From NCBI GenBank assembly GCA_963704815.1, contig CAVPHU010000005.1, positions 124,001-188,000 of the forward strand: DNA of 64,000 bases, in the 5' to 3' direction. Below, in pieces: positions 1 through 7,720 of this stretch. The stretch comes from DATKWD01 sp963704815. Its GTDB lineage: Bacteria; Actinomycetota; Acidimicrobiia; Acidimicrobiales; Salinilacustritrichaceae. Each line of letters starts with the position of its first letter. The first letter of the stretch is position 1. The position numbers were made by a program, and so were the translations under genes. The notes below the pieces were generated by a model. The model did no database searches and was not told the origin of the DNA. It worked only from the letters and a program-made list of their open reading frames with translations.

Positions 1-75
1 CCGGAGCACGTCCTCGCCCTGACGGGTCACCGCGCCGGCGTTGGCCACGCCGCCCTGGAGTTCGATCTCTTCCAC
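1..75 (-). CDS. Phosphotransferase-family protein, N-terminal fragment
   Basis: Only the first 25 codons lie in the window. They start at a GTG whose complement is at 73-75 and run off the left edge. The peptide contains GGVANAGAVTRQGE, which resembles the glycine-rich opening strand of aminoglycoside-phosphotransferase-like kinases, a family that phosphorylates small molecules or acts as hydroxyacyl or macrolide kinases. It lies just downstream of the AraC-family gene on the same strand, separated by 27 bases, so the two may be cotranscribed. The assignment rests on a short motif and is tentative. Confidence 0.5.
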   Translation of the reverse strand, partial: MEEIELQGGVANAGAVTRQGEDVLR

Positions 76-102
76 GCCGGCCAGCCTGTCAGTTGCCTTC
101 CG

Positions 103-840
103 TCAGCGACCCTTCGCCGAGAAGTAGCTGCCTGGCGAACAGCCGAGGTGGGCCTTGAACATGGCGCCGAACGCACTCTGGGTCGAGTAGCCGAGGCCGG
201 CCGCCACCCGTCCGACCGGTTGGCCATCAGCGAGGCGTTCGAGACCGACGACGAGTCGCAGCTGTTGGCGCCACTGGCCGACCGTCATGCCCACGCTGCC
301 GACGAAGGAGCGTTCGAGCGTTCGACGACTCACCCCGACCGCCCGCGCCAGGTCGGCCACGGACTGCTGCGAACCCGGGTCGGCCTCCATCAGGCCGGCG
401 GCCCGAGCCGCCGTGTCCTCCGACGGCCACGGCAGCGCGAGCGGCACCACGTCCGCGGCCCGTAGCACCGAGCCCAGCACGTCGAGATAGGACGACGTGA
501 GTGGATCGCCGGCGACCCAGGGCGATGTCGCAACCAGGTGCGTCACCAGCTCCCGAGCAAACGGCGTGAGGTCGATCACCGTCGTCTCGGCAGGCAACGA
601 TCCGACGCTCCGGTGGACGTAGAGCGTGCGCATGCGGGTCCCGGCCGTGACCCGGCAGCGATGGTCGACGCCGGCCGGAACCCACGCAGCCCGAAGCGAC
701 GGCAGCACCCAGGTCGAGGATTCGGTCGTCAGGCGCACGGTCCCTCGGCTGGCGTAGATGACCTGATCCCAGTCGGGGGTCTGCGGGAGGCGCACCGTTC
801 CCGCGGGGTGGGTCACCGAGTACGAGCGAATGAGCTCCAT
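103..840 (-). CDS. AraC-family transcriptional regulator
   Basis: 245-residue DNA-binding regulator. The N-terminal half (about residues 1-130) is a cupin-like sensor fold, and the C-terminal ~95 residues are the paired helix-turn-helix of the AraC family. The first recognition helix is seen in VADLARAVGVSRRTLER and the second in VAAGLGYSTQSAFGAMF. The ATG at 838-840 is preferred over upstream in-frame starts because it gives the normal family length. The gene is transcribed away from the VOC gene at 912, with 71 bases between them, so it may control that neighbour as well as the phosphotransferase downstream (inference from position). The effector is unknown. Confidence 0.9.
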   Translation of the reverse strand: MELIRSYSVTHPAGTVRLPQTPDWDQVIYASRGTVRLTTESSTWVLPSLRAAWVPAGVDHRCRVTAGTRMRTLYVHRSVGSLPAETTVIDLTPFARELVTHLVATSPWVAGDPLTSSYLDVLGSVLRAADVVPLALPWPSEDTAARAAGLMEADPGSQQSVADLARAVGVSRRTLERSFVGSVGMTVGQWRQQLRLVVGLERLADGQPVGRVAAGLGYSTQSAFGAMFKAHLGCSPGSYFSAKGR

Positions 841-850
841 CGCCGCATTA

Positions 851-880
851 TCGACACTTTCTGTCTGATTGTCGACAGAC
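851..880. promoter_or_regulatory. Inverted repeats in divergent promoter region
   Basis: The 71-base gap between the AraC-family gene and the VOC gene holds TCGACA at 851-856 facing TGTCGA at 870-875, and GTCTG at 863-867 facing CAGAC at 876-880. This arrangement would suit an operator for the adjacent regulator. The arms are short, so the call is weak. Confidence 0.35.
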
Positions 881-911
881 CGCAGCGACCCGGCAGGCCT
901 ACCGTCCGGAC

Positions 912-1292
912 ATGGCCACACCGCTCGCCCACTTCGCCATCCACGCCGACGACGTCGACCGCGCCCGATCGTTCTACGAGAAGGTCTTCGGCTGGTCGTT
1001 CAGCGCGTGGGGACCACCCGACTTCTTCCAGATCGACACCGGCGCCGACGAGGGCGCACCCATCGGTGCGCTCCAGGCGCGGCGGGCGCTCGACGAGGGC
1101 GGACCGACCCGCGGCTTCGAGTGCACCATCGCGGTCGACGACGTGCAGGCGGTGATGAAGGCCGCTACGTCGGCCGGAGGCAAGGTGCTCATGGAGCCCA
1201 CCGTCATCACCGGCGTGGGCGAACTGGTCTTCGTCGAGGACACCGAGGGCAACATCGTGGGCGCGATGCGCTACGACCCCGAAGCCGAGTAG
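912..1292 (+). CDS. VOC-family (glyoxalase/bleomycin-resistance fold) protein
   Basis: 126-residue single-unit VOC protein. It opens with HFAIHADDVDRARSFYEKVF, the usual first beta-alpha unit carrying a metal-ligand histidine, and closes with FVEDTEGNIVGAMRYD, the usual last strand pair with an acidic ligand. These proteins form dimers around a divalent metal and bind or isomerise small hydrophobic or thiol compounds. The exact substrate cannot be told from sequence. It is divergent from the AraC-family gene. Confidence 0.88.
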   Translation: MATPLAHFAIHADDVDRARSFYEKVFGWSFSAWGPPDFFQIDTGADEGAPIGALQARRALDEGGPTRGFECTIAVDDVQAVMKAATSAGGKVLMEPTVITGVGELVFVEDTEGNIVGAMRYDPEAE

Positions 1293-1340
1293 CCGCGCCG
1301 AGCTACGATCGTGGGCTCGACGACGCGGAGAGGGGCGCCG

Positions 1341-1773
1341 GTGCGAACGTGGATGGTTCGGGGATTGGTGGCCCTGGGATTGATGCTCGCCCTGTCGGCC
1401 TGCCAGCCGTTGAACGAGATCGCGGAGGTCGACTCAGGCAACATGCATTCCTGCGCCGTGCACGACGACGGGAGGGTCACGTGCTGGGGCAACAACGACT
1501 TCGGCCAGCTCGGCGACGGGAGTGTGATCAGCAGTCGTACGCCGGTGAACGTGTCGGGCATCGACAACGCCACGGAGGTCACCACTGGTGTGCTGCACTC
1601 CTGTGCGCGGCTCGTCGACGGCACCACCTCGTGCTGGGGCCGCAACGGTGAAGGACAGCTGGGGAACGGGACGACAACCGACAGCTCGACCCCGGTTCCG
1701 GTGTCGGGCATGGGCAACGCCACCAGCATCTCGGCCGGTGTCCTGCACACGTGCGCACGCCTCGACGACGGCA
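1341..1773 (+). pseudogene. RCC1-repeat lipoprotein, truncated
   Basis: Starts at a GTG at 1341 behind a GGAG-rich site; a further in-frame start at 1311 is less likely. The product has a lipoprotein signal peptide with lipobox LALSAC. Three RCC1-type repeat starts follow, each carrying HSCA or HTCA and CWG signatures with a GQLG core; they are in the stretches 1434-1535, 1590-1700 and 1735-1772. Intact bacterial RCC1-repeat proteins normally have about seven repeats forming a propeller. Here the third repeat breaks off after CARLDDGT, exactly where a VOC coding frame begins, so the gene is a head fragment, either biologically or through an assembly join. Confidence 0.75.
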
Positions 1774-2469
1774 CTGATCGAACTGGCCAAGCACCAACTC
1801 GACATCGGGCTGACGACCGAGGATCGCGACGAGACGCTGGCGTTCTGGCAGGACGAGGTGGGCCTGACCTACGACGGGCCGCTCAGCGTCGGCGGCGGCG
1901 TGCAGCAGCATCGGCACTCGTTCCACGGCTCGATCGTCAAGATCAACCACTCGCGCAACCCCGTCGAGCCCGAGCCGCCGAGCGGGTATCGTCGAGTGTT
2001 CGTTGCGCAGCCGGGCCGGACCGAGGTGCGCGAGACGCACGACCCCGGCGGCAACCCGGTGGTGCTCGTCCCGCCGGGGCATGAGGGCATGACCCAACTC
2101 GGCGTCGAGGTCGGCGTGCGCGGCGTCGACGAGCACGCTCGCTTCTGGGGTGAGGTGGTCGGCCTGCCACCGGCACCACGATCGGGCACGCATGCATTCA
2201 GGGTCGGCGACTCGGTCCTCCGGCTCGTCCACGATGCCGATGCGCCGAGCGATGCCACCCGCCGCGGCACCGGCTATCGCTACTGCACGCTCCAGGTCTT
2301 CGACGCCGACGGCGAGTACCGCAGGTGCATGGAGGCCGGTGCCTGCGACGGCCACGAGCCGTTCACCCACGGCGACGTGGCGCGCTACGGCTTCATCCGC
2401 GACCCCGACGGCAACTGGATCGAGCTCTCGCAGCGGGCCTCGATCACCGGCCCCCTCCCGACGAACTGA
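1774..2469 (+). CDS. Two-unit VOC-family protein, start unclear
   Basis: About 231 residues with two VOC modules. The first begins LAKHQLDIGLTTEDRDETLA and the second contains TQLGVEVGVRGVDEHARFW and closes with YGFIRDPDGNWIELSQR. Each histidine/glutamate pair is in the expected place for metal binding. No ATG, GTG or TTG lies at the expected first codon. Homologous proteins typically begin just before IELAKHQ, and here that codon is CTG immediately after the break in the RCC1 gene. The original start codon has therefore probably been lost or replaced at the junction. Expression in the present state is doubtful. Confidence 0.75.
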   Translation: MIELAKHQLDIGLTTEDRDETLAFWQDEVGLTYDGPLSVGGGVQQHRHSFHGSIVKINHSRNPVEPEPPSGYRRVFVAQPGRTEVRETHDPGGNPVVLVPPGHEGMTQLGVEVGVRGVDEHARFWGEVVGLPPAPRSGTHAFRVGDSVLRLVHDADAPSDATRRGTGYRYCTLQVFDADGEYRRCMEAGACDGHEPFTHGDVARYGFIRDPDGNWIELSQRASITGPLPTN

Positions 2470-2493
2470 AGTCGGAATCCTCCGCCGCTTCGG

Positions 2494-2922
2494 TCAGTCC
2501 TCGGCCGGGTCGAGGAGGTAGGCGTCGGTGAGCCACGCCTTCATCTGGTCGTCGACGTCGGCGGTCGAGCGGAGGTTGACCACGTGATACCAGCGCCCGG
2601 CACCGGCCTCGACCACCTTGCGGGCGATCCGTGCGCTGGTCGACCTGGACGGGAGCAGGAAGCCGCATGCGATCCACTTCGTCATCGTGCGCAGGGTGAC
2701 GATCCGGCGCGTCGTCTTGAAGAAGATCCCGATCGACACCGGTTCGACGTGGACGTCGCCGAGCGACTGGAGGTGGTCGTTGACGGCCTCGAAGACCTCG
2801 AGTTCGAACTCGGGTCCATCGGCGTCGAAGTACTCCTCGATCGTCATCGCCGGCGCGCACTCGTGACCTTGTCCCCTGCGACCGAACTGACGGTCACACT
2901 CCGGGCACGTCCACCGCGGCAT
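2494..2922 (-). CDS. DUF5655 domain protein with zinc-ribbon start
   Basis: 142 residues. The N-terminus has a CPEC...GHEC zinc-ribbon-like pattern (residues 5-22). The rest matches the DUF5655 pattern, with EVFEAVNDHL, a stretch around SIGIFFKTTRRIVTL and a WYHVVNLRS segment near the C-terminus. DUF5655 has no established biochemical role; related domains occur next to transport or restriction-like proteins. It lies 25 bases from the converging VOC gene and just downstream of the membrane protein at 2948. Confidence 0.8.
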   Translation of the reverse strand: MPRWTCPECDRQFGRRGQGHECAPAMTIEEYFDADGPEFELEVFEAVNDHLQSLGDVHVEPVSIGIFFKTTRRIVTLRTMTKWIACGFLLPSRSTSARIARKVVEAGAGRWYHVVNLRSTADVDDQMKAWLTDAYLLDPAED

Positions 2923-2947
2923 CAGCCCATGGTGGCAGGTGCGAGGA

Positions 2948-3355
2948 CTAGGACTCCTCGTTCAGTGCGGCGAGGCCGAGGGCGACGAACACGCCCGCAC
3001 CCGCTGCGAACGTCAGCAGGATCGCCTTGGGCGCGCCCTTGCGAACCGCCATCAGCGTCGCGACGATGTCGATCGAGTCGATGGCGACACCGGCCTGCAG
3101 TGCCGCCTTGCGGATCTCGGGGTTCGGGTGGCGAATGGCCTGGGCGAGCGTCAGCTCACGGATGCCGAACAGTCGGGTGATGACCGCGGTGCGTTGGTCG
3201 CCCTCGAGCGAACCGAGCGCGAACACGCGCGAGGTCAGTTCGGGACTGGCCCACGAGAGGACTCCCACGCCCGACCGCAGCGCCGAGAGTGCCTGCCCCG
3301 GATCGAACCGACGTGCGCTCGGCGCCGGGGTGTTGGTGCTCGAGTTGGCTTCCAT
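2948..3355 (-). CDS. Small membrane protein of unknown function
   Basis: 135 residues. The C-terminal 25-30 residues, around AILLTFAAGAGVFVALGLAAL, form one predicted membrane helix. The middle is amphipathic and contains LFGIRELTLAQAIRH and LQAGVAIDSIDIVATL. This arrangement recurs in actinobacterial proteins of unknown function. It is the first gene of a possible pair with the DUF5655 gene, which starts 25 bases downstream on the same strand. No catalytic motif is visible. Confidence 0.65.
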   Translation of the reverse strand: MEANSSTNTPAPSARRFDPGQALSALRSGVGVLSWASPELTSRVFALGSLEGDQRTAVITRLFGIRELTLAQAIRHPNPEIRKAALQAGVAIDSIDIVATLMAVRKGAPKAILLTFAAGAGVFVALGLAALNEES

Positions 3356-3439
3356 GAGTTTCGATCTCCTCGGACAGTGGCGGCTCGAGGCGAGACCCTA
3401 TTCGCCCTGGTTCCTCGACGTTTCGACAGACTGATCGGC

Positions 3440-3943
3440 GTGGAGCGGGTGATGATGGTCGGCAGTGGCGGCGCCGGGAAGACGACGCTGGCTCGACGAC
3501 TCGGCGAGATCACGGGGCTGCCGGTCGTCCATCTCGACCGCCAGTTCTGGAACCCGGGCTGGGTCAAGACGCCCACCGAGCAGTGGCATCAGCGGGTCAC
3601 CGAGTTGGCCGCCGCCGACCGATGGATCCTCGAGGGGAACTACGGCGGATCGGCCCACCTCCGTCTCCAGCGGGCCGACACGGTCGTGTTCCTCGACCTC
3701 GGTCGCCTCACGTGCATGAGACGGGCGCTGACGCGGGAGATCCGCAACTGGGGCACCTGTTCGCAGGCGCCGGGCTGCCCCGAACGGCTCAGTCTCGAGT
3801 TCCTGCAGTGGATCTGGAGGTACCCGAACCAGGGTCGGGTGCGGATGGAACAGGCCATCGCCGAACACGGTGCGCACGCGACCGTCGTCCGGCTTCGTTC
3901 CGACGCAGAGGTGCATGCGTTCATCACCGAGGCGGCCTCGTGA
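3440..3943 (+). CDS. P-loop NTPase, adenylate-kinase/topology-modulation-like
   Basis: 167 residues from a GTG at 3440, chosen because it places the Walker A motif GSGGAGKTT near residue 7, as usual for this family. A later segment, HLDRQFWNPGW, is typical of small P-loop proteins annotated as topology modulation or adenylate-kinase-like proteins. WILEGNYGGS and ADTVVFLDLGR supply the second nucleotide-site strand. It probably phosphorylates a small molecule or nucleotide; the substrate is unknown. It is the first gene of a tight group with the sulfotransferase (22 bases) and the esterase. Confidence 0.82.
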   Translation: MERVMMVGSGGAGKTTLARRLGEITGLPVVHLDRQFWNPGWVKTPTEQWHQRVTELAAADRWILEGNYGGSAHLRLQRADTVVFLDLGRLTCMRRALTREIRNWGTCSQAPGCPERLSLEFLQWIWRYPNQGRVRMEQAIAEHGAHATVVRLRSDAEVHAFITEAAS

Positions 3944-3965
3944 GGTCCTGTGCGACACTGCCCCG

Positions 3966-4610
3966 ATGACACTGCGGGTGGTGGGAGCCGGGCTTCCGAG
4001 AACCGGGACGACCTCGCTCAAGGAGGCTCTGACCAGGCTCCTCGGCGGGCCCTGCTACCACATGTTCGAGCTGTTCGGTCATCCCGAACACCTGCCGATC
4101 TGGCAATCGGCGACCGACGGCGATGCGGTCGACTGGGGCGCGGTGTTCGGCGATTTCCGGGCCGCGGTCGACTGGCCCACGTCGGCCTTCTGGCCCGAAC
4201 TCATCGAGGCGTACCCCGATGCGATCGTGCTGCTGTCGACGCGAGACTCCTCGGGCACCTGGTGGGCATCGGCGAGCTCGACGGTCTTTCGCGCCATGCG
4301 ATCGAGCCCCGGTCCCGAAGAATCGGACTGGACACGGACGATCTTCGACATGGCGGCCACCCGCTTCACCGCCGACTTCGACGACGAGTCGGCGGCCGTT
4401 CGCGCCTACGACGAGCACAACGCCCGGGTTCGCCAGGAGGTGCCACCCGAGCGGCTCCTCGAGTGGCAGCCGGGCGACGGATGGGAACCGATCTGTCGGC
4501 GACTGGACGTGCCGGTCCCCGCCGAGCCGTTCCCACACGCGAACACCGGCGAGGAGTTCCGGACCCGCCTGGGCGACGCAACCGCTGAGATCCGCGAGGA
4601 TGCCTCATGA
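3966..4610 (+). CDS. Sulfotransferase-family protein
   Basis: 214 residues. The N-terminal GLPRTGTTSLKEAL is the PAPS 5'-phosphosulfate-binding loop of the sulfotransferase superfamily. VLLSTRDSSGTWWAS corresponds to the 3'-phosphate-binding strand with its arginine and serine. Proteins of this short class are common in actinobacteria and fungi, usually with unknown acceptors. The stop overlaps the esterase start by four bases (ATGA), which indicates translational coupling. Confidence 0.85.
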   Translation: MTLRVVGAGLPRTGTTSLKEALTRLLGGPCYHMFELFGHPEHLPIWQSATDGDAVDWGAVFGDFRAAVDWPTSAFWPELIEAYPDAIVLLSTRDSSGTWWASASSTVFRAMRSSPGPEESDWTRTIFDMAATRFTADFDDESAAVRAYDEHNARVRQEVPPERLLEWQPGDGWEPICRRLDVPVPAEPFPHANTGEEFRTRLGDATAEIREDAS

Positions 4611-5399
4611 CCGGTCGGGTGGACATCGAGGACGGCGTGGTGTTCGGGACGACCGGTGTCCGTGATCTGCGCGCCGACATCTTCCGTCCCGTCGAGGCCT
4701 CCGACGAGCGACGTCCCGGCATCGTCTACGTGCACGGCGGATCGTGGCGCACGGGCGACCGCACCCAGTTGCGCGGGTATGGCGTGCTGGTCGGCCGCCA
4801 CGGCTACGTGGGCATGGCGTCGGAGTACCGGCTGATCCCCGAGGCGACCTACCCCGAGAACCTGCACGACGTGAAGGCCGCGATCCGCTGGATGCGGGCC
4901 AACGCCGACGATCTGGGCGTCGACCCGAACCGCATCGCGGTCCACGGCAACTCGGCCGGCGGCCACCTGGCGCTGCTCGCCGCCGCGACCGGCGACGTGC
5001 CCGACCTCGAGGGCGATGGCGGCAACCCGCACGTGTCGTCGGCCGTGCAGGCCTGCATCGCCATCTACGCGCCGACCCTCTTCGGCGACGGCGGCTGGGA
5101 CGAAGGCGCCCGACCGGCCGAGGCGCTGTTCGAGAACGGAAGCACCGACGGGATTCGCGAAGCGGCCAGCCCGCTTCGGAGGGCCCACGCCCAGTTCCCA
5201 CCCACGTTCCTGGTCCACGGCACCGGCGACGAACTCGTGCCGCCGCGCGTCGCTCAACATGTACGACGAGCTCATCGCCCATGGTGTCTCGACCGAGCTC
5301 AAGATGGTCGCCGACCAGCCCCACGCCTTCGACGCCGAGCCCACGTTCGGTCGCCAGGTCGCCAACGAGATCGTCCACTTCCTCGACCGCCACCTCTGA
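4607..5399 (+). CDS. Alpha/beta hydrolase (HSL/BD-FAE-like esterase), frameshifted
   Basis: About 263 residues when read across one frame change near 5250. The first part has the oxyanion-hole motif YVHGGSW and the nucleophile elbow GNSAGG. After HGTGDELVPPR the frame must move to the one that reads NMYDELIAHGVSTELKMV and QPHAFD, which provides the catalytic histidine; the aspartate lies in HGTGDE. The break is in a GC-dinucleotide run at 5242-5252, and loss of two bases would explain it. All catalytic elements are present once repaired, so an indel error is as likely as a pseudogene. It is coupled to the sulfotransferase upstream. Confidence 0.82.
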
Positions 5400-5522
5400 G
5401 GACGAATCAGCAGGACGGCGGACTCACCAGATCGACGCGTGGACCCCCAACTTCCCGGCCCAGTGACCGCGAACCGCACACCTCACCGGGAAGTTGCTCG
5501 CCTCGGCCGTCTTGGCGCCCAA

Positions 5523-5539
5523 TCTGACGGTCCGTCAGA
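5523..5539. promoter_or_regulatory. TetR-type palindromic operator
   Basis: TCTGACGG (5523-5530), one spacer base, then CCGTCAGA (5532-5539): a perfect inverted repeat. It lies 12 bases before the GTG of the acyl-CoA dehydrogenase gene. Similar TGACGG/CCGTCA palindromes are bound by TetR-family repressors of lipid-catabolism operons in actinobacteria. No TetR gene is in the window, so the repressor must lie elsewhere. Confidence 0.75.
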
Positions 5540-5551
5540 ATCGCTGGCGAC

Positions 5552-6687
5552 GTGGACCTGACCTGGAGCGACGACGAAGAAGCCTTCCGAGCCGAGGCTC
5601 GCGCCTGGCTCGAGGCCAACGTGCCGATCGGACTGCCGATCGGGCGACACGGCCGAGGGATTCGCCGCCCATCTCGAGTGGGAGCAGTTGCTCTTCGCCA
5701 ACCGGTGGGCGGTGGTCTCGTGGCCCGAGGCCTACGGCGGGCGTGATGCGTCGCTCTGGGAGTGGCTGATCTTCGAAGAGGAGTACTACCGGGCCGGCGG
5801 ACCGCAGCGGGTCACCCAGAACGGCATCTTCCTCCTCGCGCCGACCGTGTTCGAGTTCGGCACCGAGGCCCAGCGCGACCACATCCTTCCCCGGATGGCC
5901 GCTGCCGAGGACCTGTGGTGCCAGGGCTGGTCGGAACCCAACGCCGGGAGCGACCTGGCCGGCATCACGAGCCGCGGCACGCAAGGTCGACGGTGGTTGG
6001 GTGCTCGACGGTCAGAAGACCTGGACCACCCGTGGTGCGTTCTGCACGCACCTGTTCGGCCTGTTCCGCACCGATCCCGACAGCGAACGTCACCGTGGCC
6101 TGACCTACTTCCTCGTGCCGCTCGACGCCGACGGCGTCACGGTTCGGGGGTTCGGCCGACTCGACGGCGACGAAGGTTTCGCCGAGGTCTTCCTCGAGGA
6201 CGCCTTCGTGCCCGACGATGCGGTGCTGGGCGCCGTCAACGAGGGCTGGGGGGTGGCCATGGCGACGGCCTCGACCGAGCGGGGGCTGTCGCTGCGATCC
6301 CCCGGACGGTTCCTCGCGGCCGTCGACCGGCTCATCACGCTCTCCAAGCAGCACACGGTCACCGCGATCCTCCGAGATCGGATCGCCGACATCTGGATGC
6401 GGGCCGAGGCCTACCAGCTGTTCACTCTCGACAACGTGAGCCGGATGGCCGACGGCGACGATCCGGGCGCCGAGTCGAGCCTCAACAAGATCTGGTGGAG
6501 CGAGCTCGACGTCGATCTGCACGAGATCGCCCTCGACCTGCTCGGCCCCGAGGCCGAACTCGAAGGGCCGTGGAGCAAGGGCTGGCAGTTCGCGCTGTCG
6601 GGCCCGATCTACGCGGGCACCAACGAGATCCAACGCAACATCGCCGCCGAACGAGTGCTCGGCCTCCCCAGAGGAACCCGCCGATGA
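5552..6687 (+). CDS. Acyl-CoA dehydrogenase (FadE-type), two frame breaks
   Basis: Starts at GTG 5552. The frame changes near 5638 (an extra G in ATCGGG) and again near 5980. Repaired, it gives about 377 residues with the family segments in order: WSDDEEAFRAEARAWLEANV; VVSWPEAYGG; WCQGWSEPNAGSDLAG, the FAD/substrate signature; VLDGQKTWTT; and the C-terminal AGTNEIQRNIAAERVLGLPR. It transfers electrons from an acyl-CoA to ETF while forming the alpha-beta double bond. The second dehydrogenase gene follows, and such paired short and long forms often act as a heteromeric enzyme on sterol or unusual acyl-CoAs. A TetR-type operator sits at its start. Confidence 0.85.
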
Positions 6688-6691
6688 CCGA

Positions 6692-6801
6692 TTTCCACAG
6701 CCGGGGCGTCGCGTTCTCCGTAACCGTGCTGCAAGGGAATCTCGGCGCGGGGATTCTCGTGCGCGTGCGTCACGGCTTCCGCGACGTGGGGGCTGTGGAA
6801 A
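6692..6801. repeat. 110-nt imperfect palindrome between two coupled genes
   Basis: The whole 110-base segment folds on itself without any gap in register: base i pairs with base 13493 minus i. The ends TTTCCACAGCC (6692-6702) and GGCTGTGGAAA (6791-6801) are perfect. Further paired blocks are 6707-6713 with 6780-6786, 6718-6721 with 6772-6775, and 6730-6743 with 6750-6763 with few mismatches. It sits exactly in the space between the first dehydrogenase stop and the second dehydrogenase start. An overlapping 44-codon frame (6684-6818) links the two by ATGA and GTGA overlaps. It may be a miniature inverted-repeat element or a structured RNA that adjusts the ratio of the two subunits. Confidence 0.8.
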
Positions 6802-6814
6802 CGGGAGGTGGGGC

Positions 6815-7717
6815 GTGAGGTTCGCGCTGGACGCGGAGCAGGTGGCGTTTCGGGATGCGCTTCGTGCGGTGTTCGACAAGGAGTGTTCGCCGGCGGTCGT
6901 GCGGGCCGCGTGGCAGACCGACCAGCGCCTCGATCGTGCCGTGTGGGAGACGCTCGATTCGCTCGGTGCGTTGAGCGTGTTCGTCGACGGCGGGCCGTTG
7001 TTCGCCGTCGTGCTGGCCGAGGAGGCGGGACGGGCTGCGCTGCCGTTCCCGGTCATCGAGACGGCGTTCGCGGCTGCGCCGCTCGACGTGACGTCGGAGC
7101 TGGTGGCGACCGATCTCGGCGGGCCCGTCGTCGCCCACGCGCTCGACGCCGATGTGTTCCTGCTCCACGACGAGGCCGGCCTCCACCTGGTCGAACCCGG
7201 TGCCGTCGAGCTCGAACCCGTCGAGACCGTCGATGCGTCGCGTCGCGCCGCTCGCATCACGCGTTGGACTGCCGGAACCGCCGTCGACGCCGATGTCGAA
7301 GCCGCCTACCACCGCGGCGCGCTCGGAGCGGCGGCTGCATTGATCGGGCTCGGTGAGCGCATGCTGACCATGACCGTCGATTACGCCAAGGAGCGCCATC
7401 AGTTCGGCGTGCCCATCGGCAGCTTCCAGGCCGTCAAGCACCAACTGGCCGACGCGCTCAAAGACCTCTCGTTCGCCCGACCTGCGGTGCGTCGGGCGGC
7501 GATCACCATGGCCGACCGGGACATCTCGATGGCCAAGGCGATGGCCTCCGATGCAACCGAGACCGTCGGCCGCGTGGCGCTGCAGGCCCACGGCGCCATC
7601 GGCTACACCGTCGAATACGACCTGCACCTCTACCTGAAGCGAGCCTGGGCGCTGTCCCGATCCTGGGGAACCGCTTCCGCTCATCGCAACCGCGTCGCCG
7701 ACGCGATCGGAGTCTGA
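6815..7717 (+). CDS. Acyl-CoA dehydrogenase, short partner subunit
   Basis: 300 residues from GTG 6815. It has the acyl-CoA dehydrogenase C-terminal helical domain, with YAKERHQFGVPIGSFQAVKH and LQAHGAIGYTVEYDLHLYLK. The N-terminal and beta domains are short and divergent, typical of the second subunit of two-gene dehydrogenases in actinobacteria. It probably forms a heteromer with the product of the gene at 5552. The thiolase start follows three bases after its stop, so the group forms one beta-oxidation operon. Confidence 0.88.
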   Translation: MRFALDAEQVAFRDALRAVFDKECSPAVVRAAWQTDQRLDRAVWETLDSLGALSVFVDGGPLFAVVLAEEAGRAALPFPVIETAFAAAPLDVTSELVATDLGGPVVAHALDADVFLLHDEAGLHLVEPGAVELEPVETVDASRRAARITRWTAGTAVDADVEAAYHRGALGAAAALIGLGERMLTMTVDYAKERHQFGVPIGSFQAVKHQLADALKDLSFARPAVRRAAITMADRDISMAKAMASDATETVGRVALQAHGAIGYTVEYDLHLYLKRAWALSRSWGTASAHRNRVADAIGV

Positions 7718-7720
7718 ACC

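Noticed and set aside
6684..6818. 44-codon frame linking the two acyl-CoA dehydrogenase genes by ATGA and GTGA overlaps
   Set aside because: It lies entirely within the palindrome, so its codons are dictated by the self-complementary DNA. Kept only as part of the hairpin description.
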